DNA from: Apoderus coryli
Taxonomy: Eukaryota > Arthropoda > Insecta > Coleoptera > Attelabidae
Length of the DNA: 64,000 nucleotides
Assembly (NCBI GenBank): GCA_911728435.2
Contig: OU452198.1
Span: 6,014,001 to 6,078,000 of the forward strand
Reading direction: 5' to 3'
A model generated the notes under the pieces. It ran no database searches, had not been told where the DNA came from, and saw only the letters and a list, made by a program, of their open reading frames with translations. The position numbers were made by a program, and so were the translations under genes. This document shows, piece by piece, positions 11,951 to 22,730 of the stretch (its first letter is position 1; each line of letters begins with the position of its first letter).

Positions 11951-11968
11951 TTGGTCAATTCGTGCCGG
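11951..11968 (+). promoter_or_regulatory. Candidate tRNA primer-binding site
   Basis: TGGTCAATTCGTGCCGGA starts two bases after the 5' LTR and begins with TGG, as expected for a site pairing with the 3' CCA end of a tRNA. I cannot say which tRNA it matches. Confidence 0.55.
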
Positions 11969-12341
11969 ATGGTTCAGAAGTTTCAATCGAAAAAACAAGA
12001 AATTACGAAATTCATTTTACAACAATCAAGACAGGACAAGTATAACAATCACAATAATCAATTAAACGTCAAGCACATGTCAAGCCAAGTAGCAGAACAC
12101 AATGATAGCATTGGAGTAACAATTTGAACAGGTACTTCGTACGATTTCAATATTATACATTTATTCGTGTTATATTTGCGTTTGACGGGCGTTTTCGTGT
12201 GATATTTTGATATAGATTTCGAAGTTTACCATACAATTTAATTCTTTTATTTTAAATTGTATTTACATTTTTGACAACTTCAATTCATTTTCAATTAATA
12301 CATTTGACATTTTCAATAGTTGGTAGTTGTCAAATTTAACA

Positions 12342-15300
12342 ATGGCAAATAATGAAAATACTATACAGGTATTACGCAATAGAAGGAGTTACATTAAAGG
12401 AAGCTTAACTCGTTTCATTAAATATATAACAAATGAGTTATCAGAAGCTGATACTCAAGAAATCAAAACACGTCTAGAAAAAATTGAAATTTTATTTTCA
12501 GAATACGATACAATTCAATCAAACATTGAATTTCTAGATGAACAAGACATTAGTGATAGAGACACAGTCGAAGATAATTTTTATAAATACATTGTGATGG
12601 CAAAAAATAAACTCACAATGTTGGGCTCTATTAACAACTCTATTAGTTCATCTGAAAATTTAAGCAAATTTCAAGGTGTTAAATTAAAACCTATCGATCT
12701 TCCATTATTTTATGGAAAATACGAAAATTGGTTAAATTTTCATGATACATTTATATCACTTATTCACAATAATAATTCTTTGGATGACATTCAAAAATTT
12801 CATTATCTAAGATCATGTCTTCGTGAAGGTGCAGCGCAAGTTATTGCTTCTCTAGAGGCTACTAATACTAATTACGCAATTGCTTGGGAATTATTAAAAG
12901 AACGTTTTGAAAACAAAAGACTAATTATTAATAATCACATTAAATCAATGTTCGATATTCCACCAATCTATAAAGAGTCTTATAATGCTTTGAGAAATTT
13001 AGTTGATAACATTTTAAAAAATATGCGAGCCTTAGAATCATTCGATAAATCTATTGCTAATTGTGATATGATAATTATGTATTTGATAAACACTAAGCTT
13101 GACAATATTACAAAGCGAGAGTGGGAATCAACTATTCAACATAATTCATTGCCAACATTAGAGCAACTTTTACAATTTTTAAAGGAAAAGTGTATGCATT
13201 TGGAAGCTCTTGAGGCAAACAATAAAAAGTCTTTTAATAAAACTGAGAGTAATTTTACAAAAAAGGGTCAGTCTTTCACAGCATTACAAAAAAGTACTAA
13301 TGAGGTCAATTATAAATGTTTTTATTGTAAACAATCTCATGCAATTTATGTTTGTCCAGAATTCTTAAATCTTACAAATGATAGTAAATACAAAGAAATT
13401 AAAAAATTAAAATTATGTAGCAATTGTTTGAGACCGGGACATTTCAAAACCGACTGCAAGTCAGGGGGTTGTCGTAAATGTCACGGAAAACACAACACAA
13501 TTTTGCATTCAAACAATACAAATGAAATTAAAACTCAAAGCAATAATGGAAGTGCTGAACAAACAAGTAGTGAAAATAATGTTAATAATAATCCCTCAAC
13601 ATCACAATCATGTCGTGATATTACAATATCAACACATGTTGCCAATAAAAATAATTTAGTACTTTTATCAACTGCAATGGTATACATTCAAGACATTCAA
13701 GGTAAATATCACGAATGCCGTTGTCTTCTTGATTGTGGAAGTCAAAGCAACTTCATCACTACATTGTTAGCTAAAAAATTGCAATTACAAGAAGCTCCTA
13801 TTAAATGTACAATTTCTGGAATAGGTCAAAGTCCTATAGATTTATTCAAAATTGTAAATACTTCAATAAAGTCAATTCATAGTAATTACGAATCTAATTT
13901 GACATTTTTAACAATTTCCAAAATAACAGAAAAAATTCCTACAAAACATTTTTCATTAAACTCAATAAACATTCCTAGTTATATAAAACTAGCCGATCCT
14001 AACTTACATAAACCTGCAGAGATTGATATTCTAATAGGATCGTCACATTTTTATGATTTATTGTGCAATGAACAAATTAGTTTGGATAATAATAAACTTA
14101 TATTGCAAAAATCAGTTTTGGGTTGGATTTTAGCTGGCACGGTTAACATTCAAAACAATACTATCAAAACTGTCAACGTTTGCAATTTAAGTTTAAATCA
14201 ACAATTAGCAAAATTTTGGGAACTTGAAGAAGTCGCTACAAAGAAGCATTTATCATTAGATGAACAATATTGTGAAACTTATTTTAAGGATACGACAAGT
14301 CGAGATGTAGATGGTAGATTCATAGTTAGACTACCATATAACAATGATATTCTTTCGAATTTGGGCAACTCAAAACCCGTAGCGTTAAAACGATTAGAAT
14401 CGGTTGAAAATCGTTGTAAGCGAGACCATAATTATAAGCAATCATATAATGAATTTATGCAAGAATACATTTCTATGAAACACATGTCAGTTCTTACTTC
14501 TAATTTAAATGATGATACATTTTCATTCTATCTTCCTCACCATGCTGTTAAAAAAGAAGGAAGCAGTACTACTAAATTTAGGGTGGTCTTTGATGGTAGT
14601 GCAATTACAGATACTAACATTTCTTTAAACTCTTGTTTACGAGTTGGTCCAAAAATTCAAGATGACATTTTCGATATTATTTTGCGATTCCGTTCACATC
14701 CGTACGTTGTATCAGCAGATATTGCTAAGATGTATCGTATGATCTTGGTACATCCTGACGATAGAAACATGCAACGCATATTTTGGCGTGAAAATGATAC
14801 AGAGCCCATTCAAATCTTTACATTAAATACAGTTACTTATGGTACTTCATGCGCACCATTTTTGGCAGTTCGTTGTTTGCATGAAGTAGCATATCAAAAT
14901 ATGAAAGAATTTCCGGAAGCATGTTCAATTATATTAAGGGATTTCTATGTTGATGATTTGCTGACTGGAGCAGAATCAATAGAGAAAGTTAAACAAATAA
15001 AAAATGAAATTTCACTGATTTTAAATTCTGCTGGTTTTGATCTCAGAAAGTGGGCATCAAATTCTCTTGAGATTATTAATGACTCAAATCAGAATTCCTC
15101 AATACACGTTTTTAAAGAAAAATCGGAAGTTAAAACATTAGGCATAATCTGGGATTCAGATAATGATAGTCTTAGATATTCCATTAATACTTTCGCGATT
15201 CCTGAAACGATTACAAAACGACATGTACTTTCTGTTATATCACAAATTTTCGATCCACTGGGATTAGTTGGTCCTGCTACAATCAAAGCAAAACTATTGA

Positions 15301-17534
15301 TGCAACAATTATGGCAAAAGCAACTAAATTGGGATGATTTGATTCCACCAGAACTTTCAACATTTTGGAAATTATTTACAATTCAATTACAATGCCTCAA
15401 TTCCATTAATATTTCAAGGCATGTTCTTTGTGAAAGTCCTACTCGTATAGAGATTCATGGTTTCTGTGATGCCTCTGAATTAGCATATGGTTGTTGTATT
15501 TATTTACGATCTATTAATGAGCACAATGGTAATCATCAAGTTAGTCTTCTATGTGCTAAATCTAAGGTAGCACCACTTAAAAAGATTTCTCTTCCAAAAC
15601 TGGAATTGTGCGGTGCCTTGCTATTAGCAAAACTATTAGGTAAAGTTATACAAACTGTTACTATTAAAATAGATAATTCATTTTTTTGGTGCGACTCCAA
15701 AATTGTTTTAGCATGGATTGCAACTCAACCATGTTATCTTCAAACTTTTGTAGCCAATAGAGTATGTGAAATACAGGAATTGACATTAGTAACAGATTGG
15801 TATCATGTAGCTGGTGATAAAAATCCTGCTGACATTATATCTCGAGGAATTAACCCAGAAAATTTATCATCTCAAGATATATGGTGGAACGGACCTGATT
15901 TTTTACATTCAAATATTTTAACTTTTAATAATTCAACGACATTAGATTTTACTAATATAGATATCCCAGAAGTTAAACAAAACACTGTTAGTCTTGTTAC
16001 CAATAAGGAAAATGATAATATAGATATATTTTCAAAATTTTCAAAACTTAACACATTGAAGCATGTAGTAGCATTCATTTTAAGATTTAAAAGAAATTGT
16101 CTTGCTAGGATGCATGGAAGCAATAAAATACTGAATACCATTCTTTCTATTGATGAACTGAATTCATCCATGACATGTCTAGTAAAAATGGTTCAGTCTC
16201 AACATTTTTCATTTGAAATTAATGCTCTTCAAAATGGAAGGTCGCTTGATTCAAGAAGCAAACTATTATGCCTCAATCCATTTCTTGATGAGAAATCTAT
16301 CATAAGAGTTGGAGGTAGATTAAAACATTCCAATGTATGTTATAATCAAAAGTTTCCTATTATTTTACCATCAAATCACAAATTTACGGAATTAGTTATC
16401 CTTAAAACACATTATGATAATTTACATGCAGGTATTCAAACTTTACTAGCAATAATTAGATTGGAATATTGGATTTTGTCGGGAAAAAATACTATAAAGA
16501 AAGTCCTCAGAGGATGTATACAATGTTTTCGAGCAAAACCAATATCATTAGATCAAATAATGGGTAATTTACCTCCTGAAAGATTTGATACTATTAGATC
16601 ATTTTACAAATGCGGGGTAGATTACGCAGGTCCATTCTTAATCAAAAATAGTACGTTAAGAAATACAAAGTTTGTTAAAGCATATATATGCGTATTTGTA
16701 TGCCTAAGCACTAAAGCCATTCACATCGAATTGGTGCAAGGTCTATCTACAGAAGCATTTCTTAACGCCCTTAAGCGATTTATATCTAGACGAGGCAGAC
16801 CATATTTAATTTATTCCGATAATGGTTCTAACTTTGTAGGAGCTGCTAACGAGTTAAACGAATTATACATTTTGTTAAACAGTCAAGAACATCAAAATGC
16901 CATTGTTCAATTTTCTAACAACGATAGAATTTATTTTAAATTTATTGCAGCTAATTCTCCCCATATGGGAGGTCTATGGGAAGCTTCTATAAAGTCTGTC
17001 AAATATCACATGAAAAGAGTCTTGTCTAATGCATCTCTAACTTATGAAGAGATGTATACTATTTTAGTCCAGATAGAAGCCTGTTTAAATTCGAGGCCAC
17101 TCACTCCAATTTCGAGTGATCCTTTGGATTATAATCCATTAACTCCATCTCATTTTTTGATTGGGGAGACGTTATCTGCTTTACCTCAATCAAATCTTAT
17201 GGAAATTAAAGAAAACCGCTTAAACCGTTATCAGCGAATGCAACAGATCGTACAGCAATTTTGGCATCGATGGTCTTTGGAATATTTGTCAAACATGCAA
17301 GAAAGAAATAAATGGAAAGTGACAAAAACAAATCCTATTCAAGAAGGAACATTAGTTGTGTTGAAGGATGATAATGTTCCACCCCTCAAATGGTCCATGG
17401 CAAGAGTTCTTCAGTGTCATCCTGGAACGGACAATATTGTGAGGGTAGTGTCGGTAAAAATACCGAGTGGTAGAATATTAAAACGAAGTATCAATAAAAT
17501 TTGTGTTCTTCCAATTGATACGAACAATAATTAA
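12342..17534 (+). CDS. BEL/Pao Gag-Pol polyprotein (about 1730 aa)
   Basis: The polyprotein carries all enzymes needed for retrotransposition. The first ATG in frame is at 12342; the frame is also open 15 bases upstream, from a TTG. In order: a DUF1759-type Gag region (LPLFYGKYENWLNFHDTF near residue 120); Cys-rich knuckles at about 326-340 and 359-372 (CSNCLRPGHFKTDC); an aspartic protease of DUF1758 type with LLDCGSQSNF (Asp about 464); reverse transcriptase with FYVDDLLTG (YVDD 869-872); RNase H with GFCDAS and WCDSK; an integrase with a zinc-binding head (HxxxxH...CxxC), a DYAGPF strand, SDNGSNF (Asp about 1493) and PHMGGLWEASIKSVK (catalytic Glu); and a DUF5641-like tail. No stop or shift interrupts it. 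Together with the matching LTRs, the element looks capable of activity. Confidence 0.93.
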   Translation: MANNENTIQVLRNRRSYIKGSLTRFIKYITNELSEADTQEIKTRLEKIEILFSEYDTIQSNIEFLDEQDISDRDTVEDNFYKYIVMAKNKLTMLGSINNSISSSENLSKFQGVKLKPIDLPLFYGKYENWLNFHDTFISLIHNNNSLDDIQKFHYLRSCLREGAAQVIASLEATNTNYAIAWELLKERFENKRLIINNHIKSMFDIPPIYKESYNALRNLVDNILKNMRALESFDKSIANCDMIIMYLINTKLDNITKREWESTIQHNSLPTLEQLLQFLKEKCMHLEALEANNKKSFNKTESNFTKKGQSFTALQKSTNEVNYKCFYCKQSHAIYVCPEFLNLTNDSKYKEIKKLKLCSNCLRPGHFKTDCKSGGCRKCHGKHNTILHSNNTNEIKTQSNNGSAEQTSSENNVNNNPSTSQSCRDITISTHVANKNNLVLLSTAMVYIQDIQGKYHECRCLLDCGSQSNFITTLLAKKLQLQEAPIKCTISGIGQSPIDLFKIVNTSIKSIHSNYESNLTFLTISKITEKIPTKHFSLNSINIPSYIKLADPNLHKPAEIDILIGSSHFYDLLCNEQISLDNNKLILQKSVLGWILAGTVNIQNNTIKTVNVCNLSLNQQLAKFWELEEVATKKHLSLDEQYCETYFKDTTSRDVDGRFIVRLPYNNDILSNLGNSKPVALKRLESVENRCKRDHNYKQSYNEFMQEYISMKHMSVLTSNLNDDTFSFYLPHHAVKKEGSSTTKFRVVFDGSAITDTNISLNSCLRVGPKIQDDIFDIILRFRSHPYVVSADIAKMYRMILVHPDDRNMQRIFWRENDTEPIQIFTLNTVTYGTSCAPFLAVRCLHEVAYQNMKEFPEACSIILRDFYVDDLLTGAESIEKVKQIKNEISLILNSAGFDLRKWASNSLEIINDSNQNSSIHVFKEKSEVKTLGIIWDSDNDSLRYSINTFAIPETITKRHVLSVISQIFDPLGLVGPATIKAKLLMQQLWQKQLNWDDLIPPELSTFWKLFTIQLQCLNSINISRHVLCESPTRIEIHGFCDASELAYGCCIYLRSINEHNGNHQVSLLCAKSKVAPLKKISLPKLELCGALLLAKLLGKVIQTVTIKIDNSFFWCDSKIVLAWIATQPCYLQTFVANRVCEIQELTLVTDWYHVAGDKNPADIISRGINPENLSSQDIWWNGPDFLHSNILTFNNSTTLDFTNIDIPEVKQNTVSLVTNKENDNIDIFSKFSKLNTLKHVVAFILRFKRNCLARMHGSNKILNTILSIDELNSSMTCLVKMVQSQHFSFEINALQNGRSLDSRSKLLCLNPFLDEKSIIRVGGRLKHSNVCYNQKFPIILPSNHKFTELVILKTHYDNLHAGIQTLLAIIRLEYWILSGKNTIKKVLRGCIQCFRAKPISLDQIMGNLPPERFDTIRSFYKCGVDYAGPFLIKNSTLRNTKFVKAYICVFVCLSTKAIHIELVQGLSTEAFLNALKRFISRRGRPYLIYSDNGSNFVGAANELNELYILLNSQEHQNAIVQFSNNDRIYFKFIAANSPHMGGLWEASIKSVKYHMKRVLSNASLTYEEMYTILVQIEACLNSRPLTPISSDPLDYNPLTPSHFLIGETLSALPQSNLMEIKENRLNRYQRMQQIVQQFWHRWSLEYLSNMQERNKWKVTKTNPIQEGTLVVLKDDNVPPLKWSMARVLQCHPGTDNIVRVVSVKIPSGRILKRSINKICVLPIDTNNN

Positions 17535-17590
17535 TTTGATTACATTAATAATTTATGTTAAAAGTTTATAACTTTTAAGGTGGCCGGCTA

Positions 17591-17791
17591 TGTTAAGTTT
17601 GTTATAGTCCAGTCCTTTAATTTTGTTAACACATTGTATTTTTATGTTTCTATAGTAACACTTTTGTAACAAAAAAAAAAGTCAATTACAGTTCATTTCA
17701 TTACTCAATAAAAAAACTCAATTTTACAATAAAAAAAGTCGTTATACAAGTTCAATATTCATTTCAATTGGTCCTTTGAGAAATCATAACA
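17591..17791 (+). repeat. 3' LTR of the BEL/Pao element
   Basis: The same 201 bp as the 5' LTR, followed directly by ACATA, the right copy of the target duplication. A short stretch ending GGTGGCCGGCTA precedes it; a classical purine-only polypurine tract is not obvious. Confidence 0.95.
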
Positions 17792-17894
17792 ACATACATT
17801 TGATAAAATGCCTAGTTTTTGAGTAATTTGAGTTTAAAAATGTACTGAATAATATCAATATTAAAAATATTACTTATTTTGTACGCAATCTTGG

Positions 17895-18250
17895 ATAGTA
17901 CGAGGGTTGCCTTTTATATTTCGGGATTAGAGAACAAAAAATCATGGAAAATCACTTTATTGTTTTTCAAAATATTCCCCATGAAGATCTATACACTTTT
18001 GGATGCGTTTGAACCAATTGTTGAAGCACTTTTACCGCTCTGATTGAGGTATCTCCAAAACATGCATTTTGAATGCAACATCCGCTTCTTCAGGTGTCGA
18101 AAAACGTTGACCTCTCAGTTTGTTTTTTACGTACGGAAATAAAAAGAAGTCATTCCGTGCCAAGTCAGGACCATACGGCGGATGACTCATCAAATCGATG
18201 TTTTGGGTGCTCAAAAATGCAGTTGTTTGAGCCGATGTGTGATTAACAAT
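17895..18250 (-). pseudogene. mariner transposase C-terminal fragment, copy 1
   Basis: The minus strand reads AQTTAFLSTQNIDLMSHPPY followed by GPDLARNDFFLFPYVKNKLRG and RFSTPEEA, the standard block around the last catalytic Asp of mariner transposases (HPPYSPDLAPNDFFLF). A few changes are visible (SPDLAPND has become GPDLARND) and stops truncate it. Near 17900 the downstream sequence ACGAGGGTTGCCTTTTA resembles a mariner terminal repeat. The N-terminal DNA-binding part is missing. A sister fragment lies at 33297-33590. Confidence 0.8.
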
Positions 18251-18269
18251 CGCCTTTTATAAGGCGAGG

Positions 18270-18785
18270 TATTGTAAACTTCCATAATCTGCGTGTTTGG
18301 GGAGCAGATAATCCCCACATCGAAAGACCGGGAAACTTCCAAGTCTGGCGTTAATGTTTGGATGGCTGCTGTAGGAGATTTGGTCTTGGGCCCTATTTTT
18401 TTCCCGAAAGGGTTGATTGTCAAACTTTTTGCAGTTTTTAACAGAAAATCATGCGGCATTATTAGAAAATATCCCTCTGACAATAAGAAGACTTTTATTC
18501 TTTCAATTGTATGGATGTCCAACCAATTTTTCAAGAGTTGTAAGAAATTGACTTAACAAAAATTATGACGGCAGATAGATTGGAAGAATTAGATTTTTTT
18601 TTTGTTTCGGGGTACATACAAAATTGTGTCTACGAAACTCCAGTGGGATCGCTTGAAGATCCTACACACCAAATTCAGAATGCTGCCTAAACCCATCACA
18701 CCTTTCATGCTGCGTAATGTACGGCAGTCTATTCAACGAAGATGTCAGCTTTGCATAGTAAAAAAATTGTGGTACTTTTGAACAG
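18270..18785 (+). pseudogene. Degraded DDE_3-type (Tc1/mariner superfamily) transposase, C-terminal half
   Basis: Several frames together read a transposase of the group that carries an N-terminal DUF4817 domain: LRVWGADNPHIERPGNFQ, then VWMAAVGDLVLGP-FFP, then FLTENHAALLENIPLTIRR, FFQLYGCPTNFSRVV, and a tail ending VRQSIQRRCQLC. In active relatives the third block is MDGCPAHFS-like; here the Asp is Tyr (YGCPTNF), so the catalytic site is lost. At least three frame shifts and several stops are present. The N-terminal half of the same kind of protein is found as a relic at 31555-32020. Confidence 0.65.
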
Positions 18786-18958
18786 TTCTTCTAGTAGTCA
18801 TTGTAGTTAATTTAGTTTTAATTTTTTTATTATTGTCTGTTTATTAATTCATTGAATTGTTTATGTTTTTTTTTGTTTCTAATTATTAATTAATTATTTT
18901 ATTATTATCAAGTAAATTCAAGTCAATTAATTTACTCAAAAACTAAGCATTTTATCAA

Positions 18959-19109
18959 AATAAAAGAAGACGACCTTTCTTATCTATTTCTATACATAAA
19001 GTCCATTATTACAATACGAAAATAAAAAAAAATATATACGCTCATGATTTTGGCAATCCTTTTGGTTTGACTTATTAAAAATCAAGTACATGTGTAAAAT
19101 TTGATGTAT
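18959..19109. other. Short AT-rich spacer
   Basis: Nothing is recognised between the inverted end at 18958 and the first ribozyme-like motif of the Penelope-type region. Confidence 0.4.
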
Positions 19110-19157
19110 CTAAAAACGTTTCGTTAATATTCCCCAAAACTCATCATCAGGGTCTAA
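19110..19157 (-). ncRNA. Degenerate hammerhead-like motif
   Basis: The minus strand contains CUGAUGA and, 21 nt later, GAAACG, the two conserved boxes of a hammerhead. Stem II between them pairs poorly (about 3 bp) and stem I is not convincing. It lies about 95 nt downstream of a much better copy on the same strand, so it is probably a decayed repeat of the same unit. Confidence 0.35.
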
Positions 19158-19202
19158 TTTGAATCGATTACAATGTGTTTGCGGAAAATAACAAAAGTCT
19201 AA

Positions 19203-19252
19203 ACTTTAGCCAACGTTTCGTCTATTATACATAAACTTCTTCAGGGCTAAAA
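19203..19252 (-). ncRNA. Hammerhead ribozyme of a Penelope-like element
   Basis: On the minus strand: stem I UUUAGCC, core CUGAAGA (fits CUGANGA), one unpaired A, stem II GUUUAU with loop GUAUA and AUAGAC (6 bp, one G-U), core GAAAC, a minimal stem III ending GUU, then GGCUAAA, which pairs with the stem I strand over 6-7 bp. Cleavage would fall after GUU. Hammerheads with very short stem III are known from Penelope-like retroelements, and this one lies 3' of the Penelope frames on the same strand. The complementarity of stems I and II is seen directly; activity is inferred. Confidence 0.7.
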
Positions 19253-19673
19253 CAAAATACCATGACAACAAAAGCGTACAAAAAAAATTACAAAGTAATA
19301 CCTTGTCTAGTCGTTCATATTATATAAACCAATAAAGTCATTTTCAACCTAATTGAATACACATAACAAATAACTTGATCAACACAATACGAATAAATAA
19401 ATAACTTTATCACATTTCATTGGTAGAAAATTCTTAATGATATACATCGTCGTTGTTCTTAATTTAAGTAGCCTTATAAAAAAAAATTACAACTAAAAAA
19501 CATAAATATATCCTATCTCGGATTATACTTGTATACAGTCAGGCCAAATTTCAGTGTACATTATTTTATATTACCATTCATTCACAAACTCAAATGAACA
19601 GCAAGCAAGCAATCACAGTGCTTCTTCCCAACACAACTTCCCTGATCTGTTAATAGTATTCAATTTTAACATT

Positions 19674-20940
19674 TTAATTTGTGAGTAGAGCAGAGTAAAT
19701 GATGCTTAGGTTCATTGTGTCAGTTCTAAAATTGACCGATTTTTCTTTAAATTTGTTGATGTGGAGCATCTCTGATAATGCTCTCTTTTTATAATTAGTC
19801 TCGCGGTCCAAAATGCTTGTGTTATCAAAGTCGACACAGTGATTTGTTTCGAAGTGGTGGTTTGACAGGGCTGTTTTTGTACTTGAGTCTAGCTTTTCTG
19901 GGTGGCAATCATTAGCGTGTTGTTTAAGTCTTTGATGTAATCTATTCTTTGTCATACCAATGTAAATCTTTTCACAATCCTTACACGGTATGGAGTATAC
20001 TACTTCAGAAATACTCTGTCTAGGGTTCCTATCCTTCAAGCTTGTGAACAAATTCTGTACTTTTTTCTTTGAATACGTTACGATATTAGAGATCTGTAAG
20101 CACTTGACCAATTTATTGCTAAGTCCACTTACTTGGGGGACTTTCAGGTAGGTATTTCTTGTGTTTGGCATCCGACAAGTTTTCCGGATGTCGGTCATGA
20201 TTATTATGTAAAATAAAATTAACAATGTTTTTTGGGTAGCCATTTTCAGACGCGATCTTTATAATTTCATTAAAATTCTTTTCATGAAATTTAGGGTGGG
20301 ACAACCTGAGAATTCTATTTTTGAAAGATTTAATAACAGCTATCTTCTGATGCAAAGGGTGGGTAGATTTGAAGTTAAGAATCTTTACGATGAAGTCGAC
20401 TTTCGGTACCAATCAGTTATGAGTAGGTTAGTAGTGTCTTTAATAACTAAAGTATCTAAGAAGGGGATCGAATTGTTTTTTTCCATTTCGAAAGTGAATT
20501 GTAGATTATTATTGTAACTATTGAAATGGTGTAAGGTTATTGTTTCTTGATGTTTAGGAATACAAGTGATGATATCATCAACATAAATAAATAGAAAAGG
20601 TAAGCTGAACGGTAGGCTCGGAATCACACTACTTAGAAGTTCATGCATACATAAATTCGCCAATATGGGAGACAAAGGGTTACCCATTGCACTACCAAAC
20701 GTTTGTGAATAGAATTTGTTATCAAATGAAAAATAACTGTGGTCAAAGATGAAAGCAATGATGTTTTCAAATTTAGTTTTATCTATATCAGTGAACCCAT
20801 TAATGTCCGCCCAATATCTATCAATGGTCCGCAATACAATATCTTTAGAAATATTAGTGAAAAGCGAATCTACATCCAGGGATATCTCTATATTCCAACA
20901 ATTATATTTTAGTGTCAACCAAATGTCACTGCTTTTGACT
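19674..20940 (-). pseudogene. Penelope-like retroelement, RT plus GIY-YIG endonuclease, broken
   Basis: Three overlapping minus-strand frames (20385-20918, 20119-20412, 19674-20243) read one Penelope-type polyprotein from its middle to its end. The order is reverse transcriptase (DVDSLFTNIS, GSAMGNPLSPILANL, the YVDD box in FIYVDDIITC, IPFLDTLV), a linker, then the GIY-YIG endonuclease (VYSIPCKDCEKIYIGMTKNR, HQRLKQH). Only Penelope-like elements join these two domains in this order. At least two frame shifts are needed and the N-terminus is missing, so it is dead. A hammerhead motif follows 3' of it on the same strand, as expected for the Penelope terminal repeat. Confidence 0.88.
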
Positions 20941-20949
20941 TAAGAAGAA

Positions 20950-22730
20950 TACAGAAGGCGGGAAATATAAATGGTTGAAAATAAATTGTAAAACTACACT
21001 GTCGGACACTATTTAAACAACCTTTGTTCTTCTGCTAAAAGCAGTATATGTAATTATATATAACTAATATGTTTTATAATGAATTATTAAATATGTAATG
21101 AATAAATAATAAAATTAATAAACAGCTATTATGTTTTTGTATTTAAATTTCGACAAAATTAACCAGTAAAAGCAAATTAACGTTGTTAGAATTGATATAA
21201 AAATTAAGTATGTTTTTTTTTCTGCGAAAATACTAATTTGCTACAACGAAAATATTATGTCAATCAATAAACAAATCGTATGGCGATGTTTGTTTTGGTC
21301 GTCTTTTGTCATTTTAAGTTTAAGAAGTTTTCCATAAAAACAAATGTCTATGCAGCTATAGCAGTGTTGTGGAAAATATAAAGTGCTTTTATTATAATAA
21401 CGAAATAAACATTGTTTTGCCGTGGAACAATATTTAATTATGAATAATGCGAATTTCCTAAGTGCAGGAAAATTATGTAATCAACCGGAAATTTTGTAAA
21501 TCAATCGGATGTATAAAAAACCCCAACACAAATTCATAAGTGGGCGTATTTATTTGATAAGATGTTAAAAACCAATTAAAATTACTGGTTAAAATAGATT
21601 GTTGTGACTTTTATCATTATTTATTAATTGCATATACATGGACTAATACATTCACTGTTGTTCTATTATATTCTAACTAAAGCGGAGGACTTGTACAACG
21701 AATTCTATGATAGAGAGACAAGAAAGAAGAATGTAATTGTCTTCGGTTTGCATGAGAACACACCCCAAATATTCACCGAACTTGCTTTTGAAACATCAAA
21801 CACAACAGAACGAGAATTAACTCCAACACTAATAGAAGAAGTTGTTCGCCAACAAGAACTCAACTTACAATGAAATTGAGGAAGGTAATATTTTTACAGA
21901 ATCAGTGCCTTCAACTTCTGGAACACACCACGCTAAGCAGTCCTCAATACTAAACAGTTATACCATACCTTCAACTTCAAATTCATTAACGAAATGAACG
22001 AATGGGGTAAAACGCCGCTATGCTTTTGTACCGCAATATCCAACTATCGAAGATCGATCGATACAGTTGTGTCAGTCAGGCATCTTGAATAAGAACTTAG
22101 TTTGCCCGTTCACAGATGCGCTAGTGCAGTTCAGCAAAGCACGAAAAAGAGACCAGCGTTCCGAATCTTATTAAATATTTCAATCAACGGTAGTATGCAG
22201 TTGACGAAGTAGACTTTATTTTTTTGTTATGCTTTACCACAGAGTAAACTGCCACATGTCGCCACTGTTTGATATGTTTGTTTACTTACCCAATGCAGTT
22301 CGTCAATTTATCAACGCCTGTGGGTAAGATGACGAATGTGACACCTTTTTTAAAAAAATTGAATAAAAAAAATCTGTTAATCCACAGCTAGAATATTGTG
22401 TTGGTTAATTACTATGACAAGTAGAGTTCTAAGTATTAATAAATATTTATTTTTAATTAAGAAAAAGTATGTGCAAATTGGATATCGGGCTTAACTTCGC
22501 CAACTTACCCTCCTTTCACCTACCTGTTCCATTTGAAAAAAAATGTTTTTCTAACATGGTTTTCAGTATACTTTTTTGACCACCCTGTATGAACAAATAT
22601 GAAAATAGCTTATGAATTCGGAAAAAGGACACCTTACTTCATAAGAAAACGCGTGCAAAATAATTAACAAAGATTTTCTTATTAGAAAAACATGTCATTT
22701 TTATTTAGCCCTAAAATGTACATTTTGATA
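20950..22730. other. Interval without a host gene
   Basis: AT-rich sequence. Apart from a short LINE ORF1-like segment near 21675-21790 I see no coding signature, RNA gene or element end. Confidence 0.5.
21675..21873 (+). pseudogene. Possible LINE ORF1 fragment
   Basis: The frame reads AEDLYNEFYDRETRKKNVIVFGLHE, which resembles the coiled-coil end and start of the RNA-binding domain in LINE ORF1 proteins (ER..R..N..IFG..E pattern). It ends in a stop at 21873, with no further motif on either side. It is only about 65 residues long, so the assignment is tentative. Confidence 0.35.

Larger units (their letters stand above)
11748..17791 (+). mobile_element. Full-length BEL/Pao LTR retrotransposon
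   Basis: The element is 6.04 kb with two 201-bp LTRs (11748-11948 and 17591-17791), TG...CA termini, a 5-bp target duplication ACATA (11743-11747 and 17792-17796), a primer-binding site just inside the 5' LTR, and one long Gag-Pol frame without interruptions. No envelope-like frame follows Pol. All parts expected of an autonomous BEL/Pao element are present. Confidence 0.95.
17800..18958. mobile_element. Putative 1.16-kb element with inverted ends holding transposase relics
   Basis: TTGATAAAATGC...GTTTTTGAGTAA at 17800-17828 is matched in inverted orientation at 18931-18958, over about 28 bp with one difference. Between them lie two unrelated transposase remnants in opposite orientations. 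The BEL/Pao target site lies just outside the left end. Whether the arms define one element or are a chance capture is uncertain. Confidence 0.45.

Noticed and set aside
12327..12341. Upstream start of the BEL/Pao frame at 12327
   Set aside because: The codon there is TTG. The first ATG in frame is at 12342.
18211..18534. 107-codon minus-strand frame
   Set aside because: It is the reverse of a degraded transposase read on the plus strand (VWGADNPH...LGP) and shows no family motif itself.
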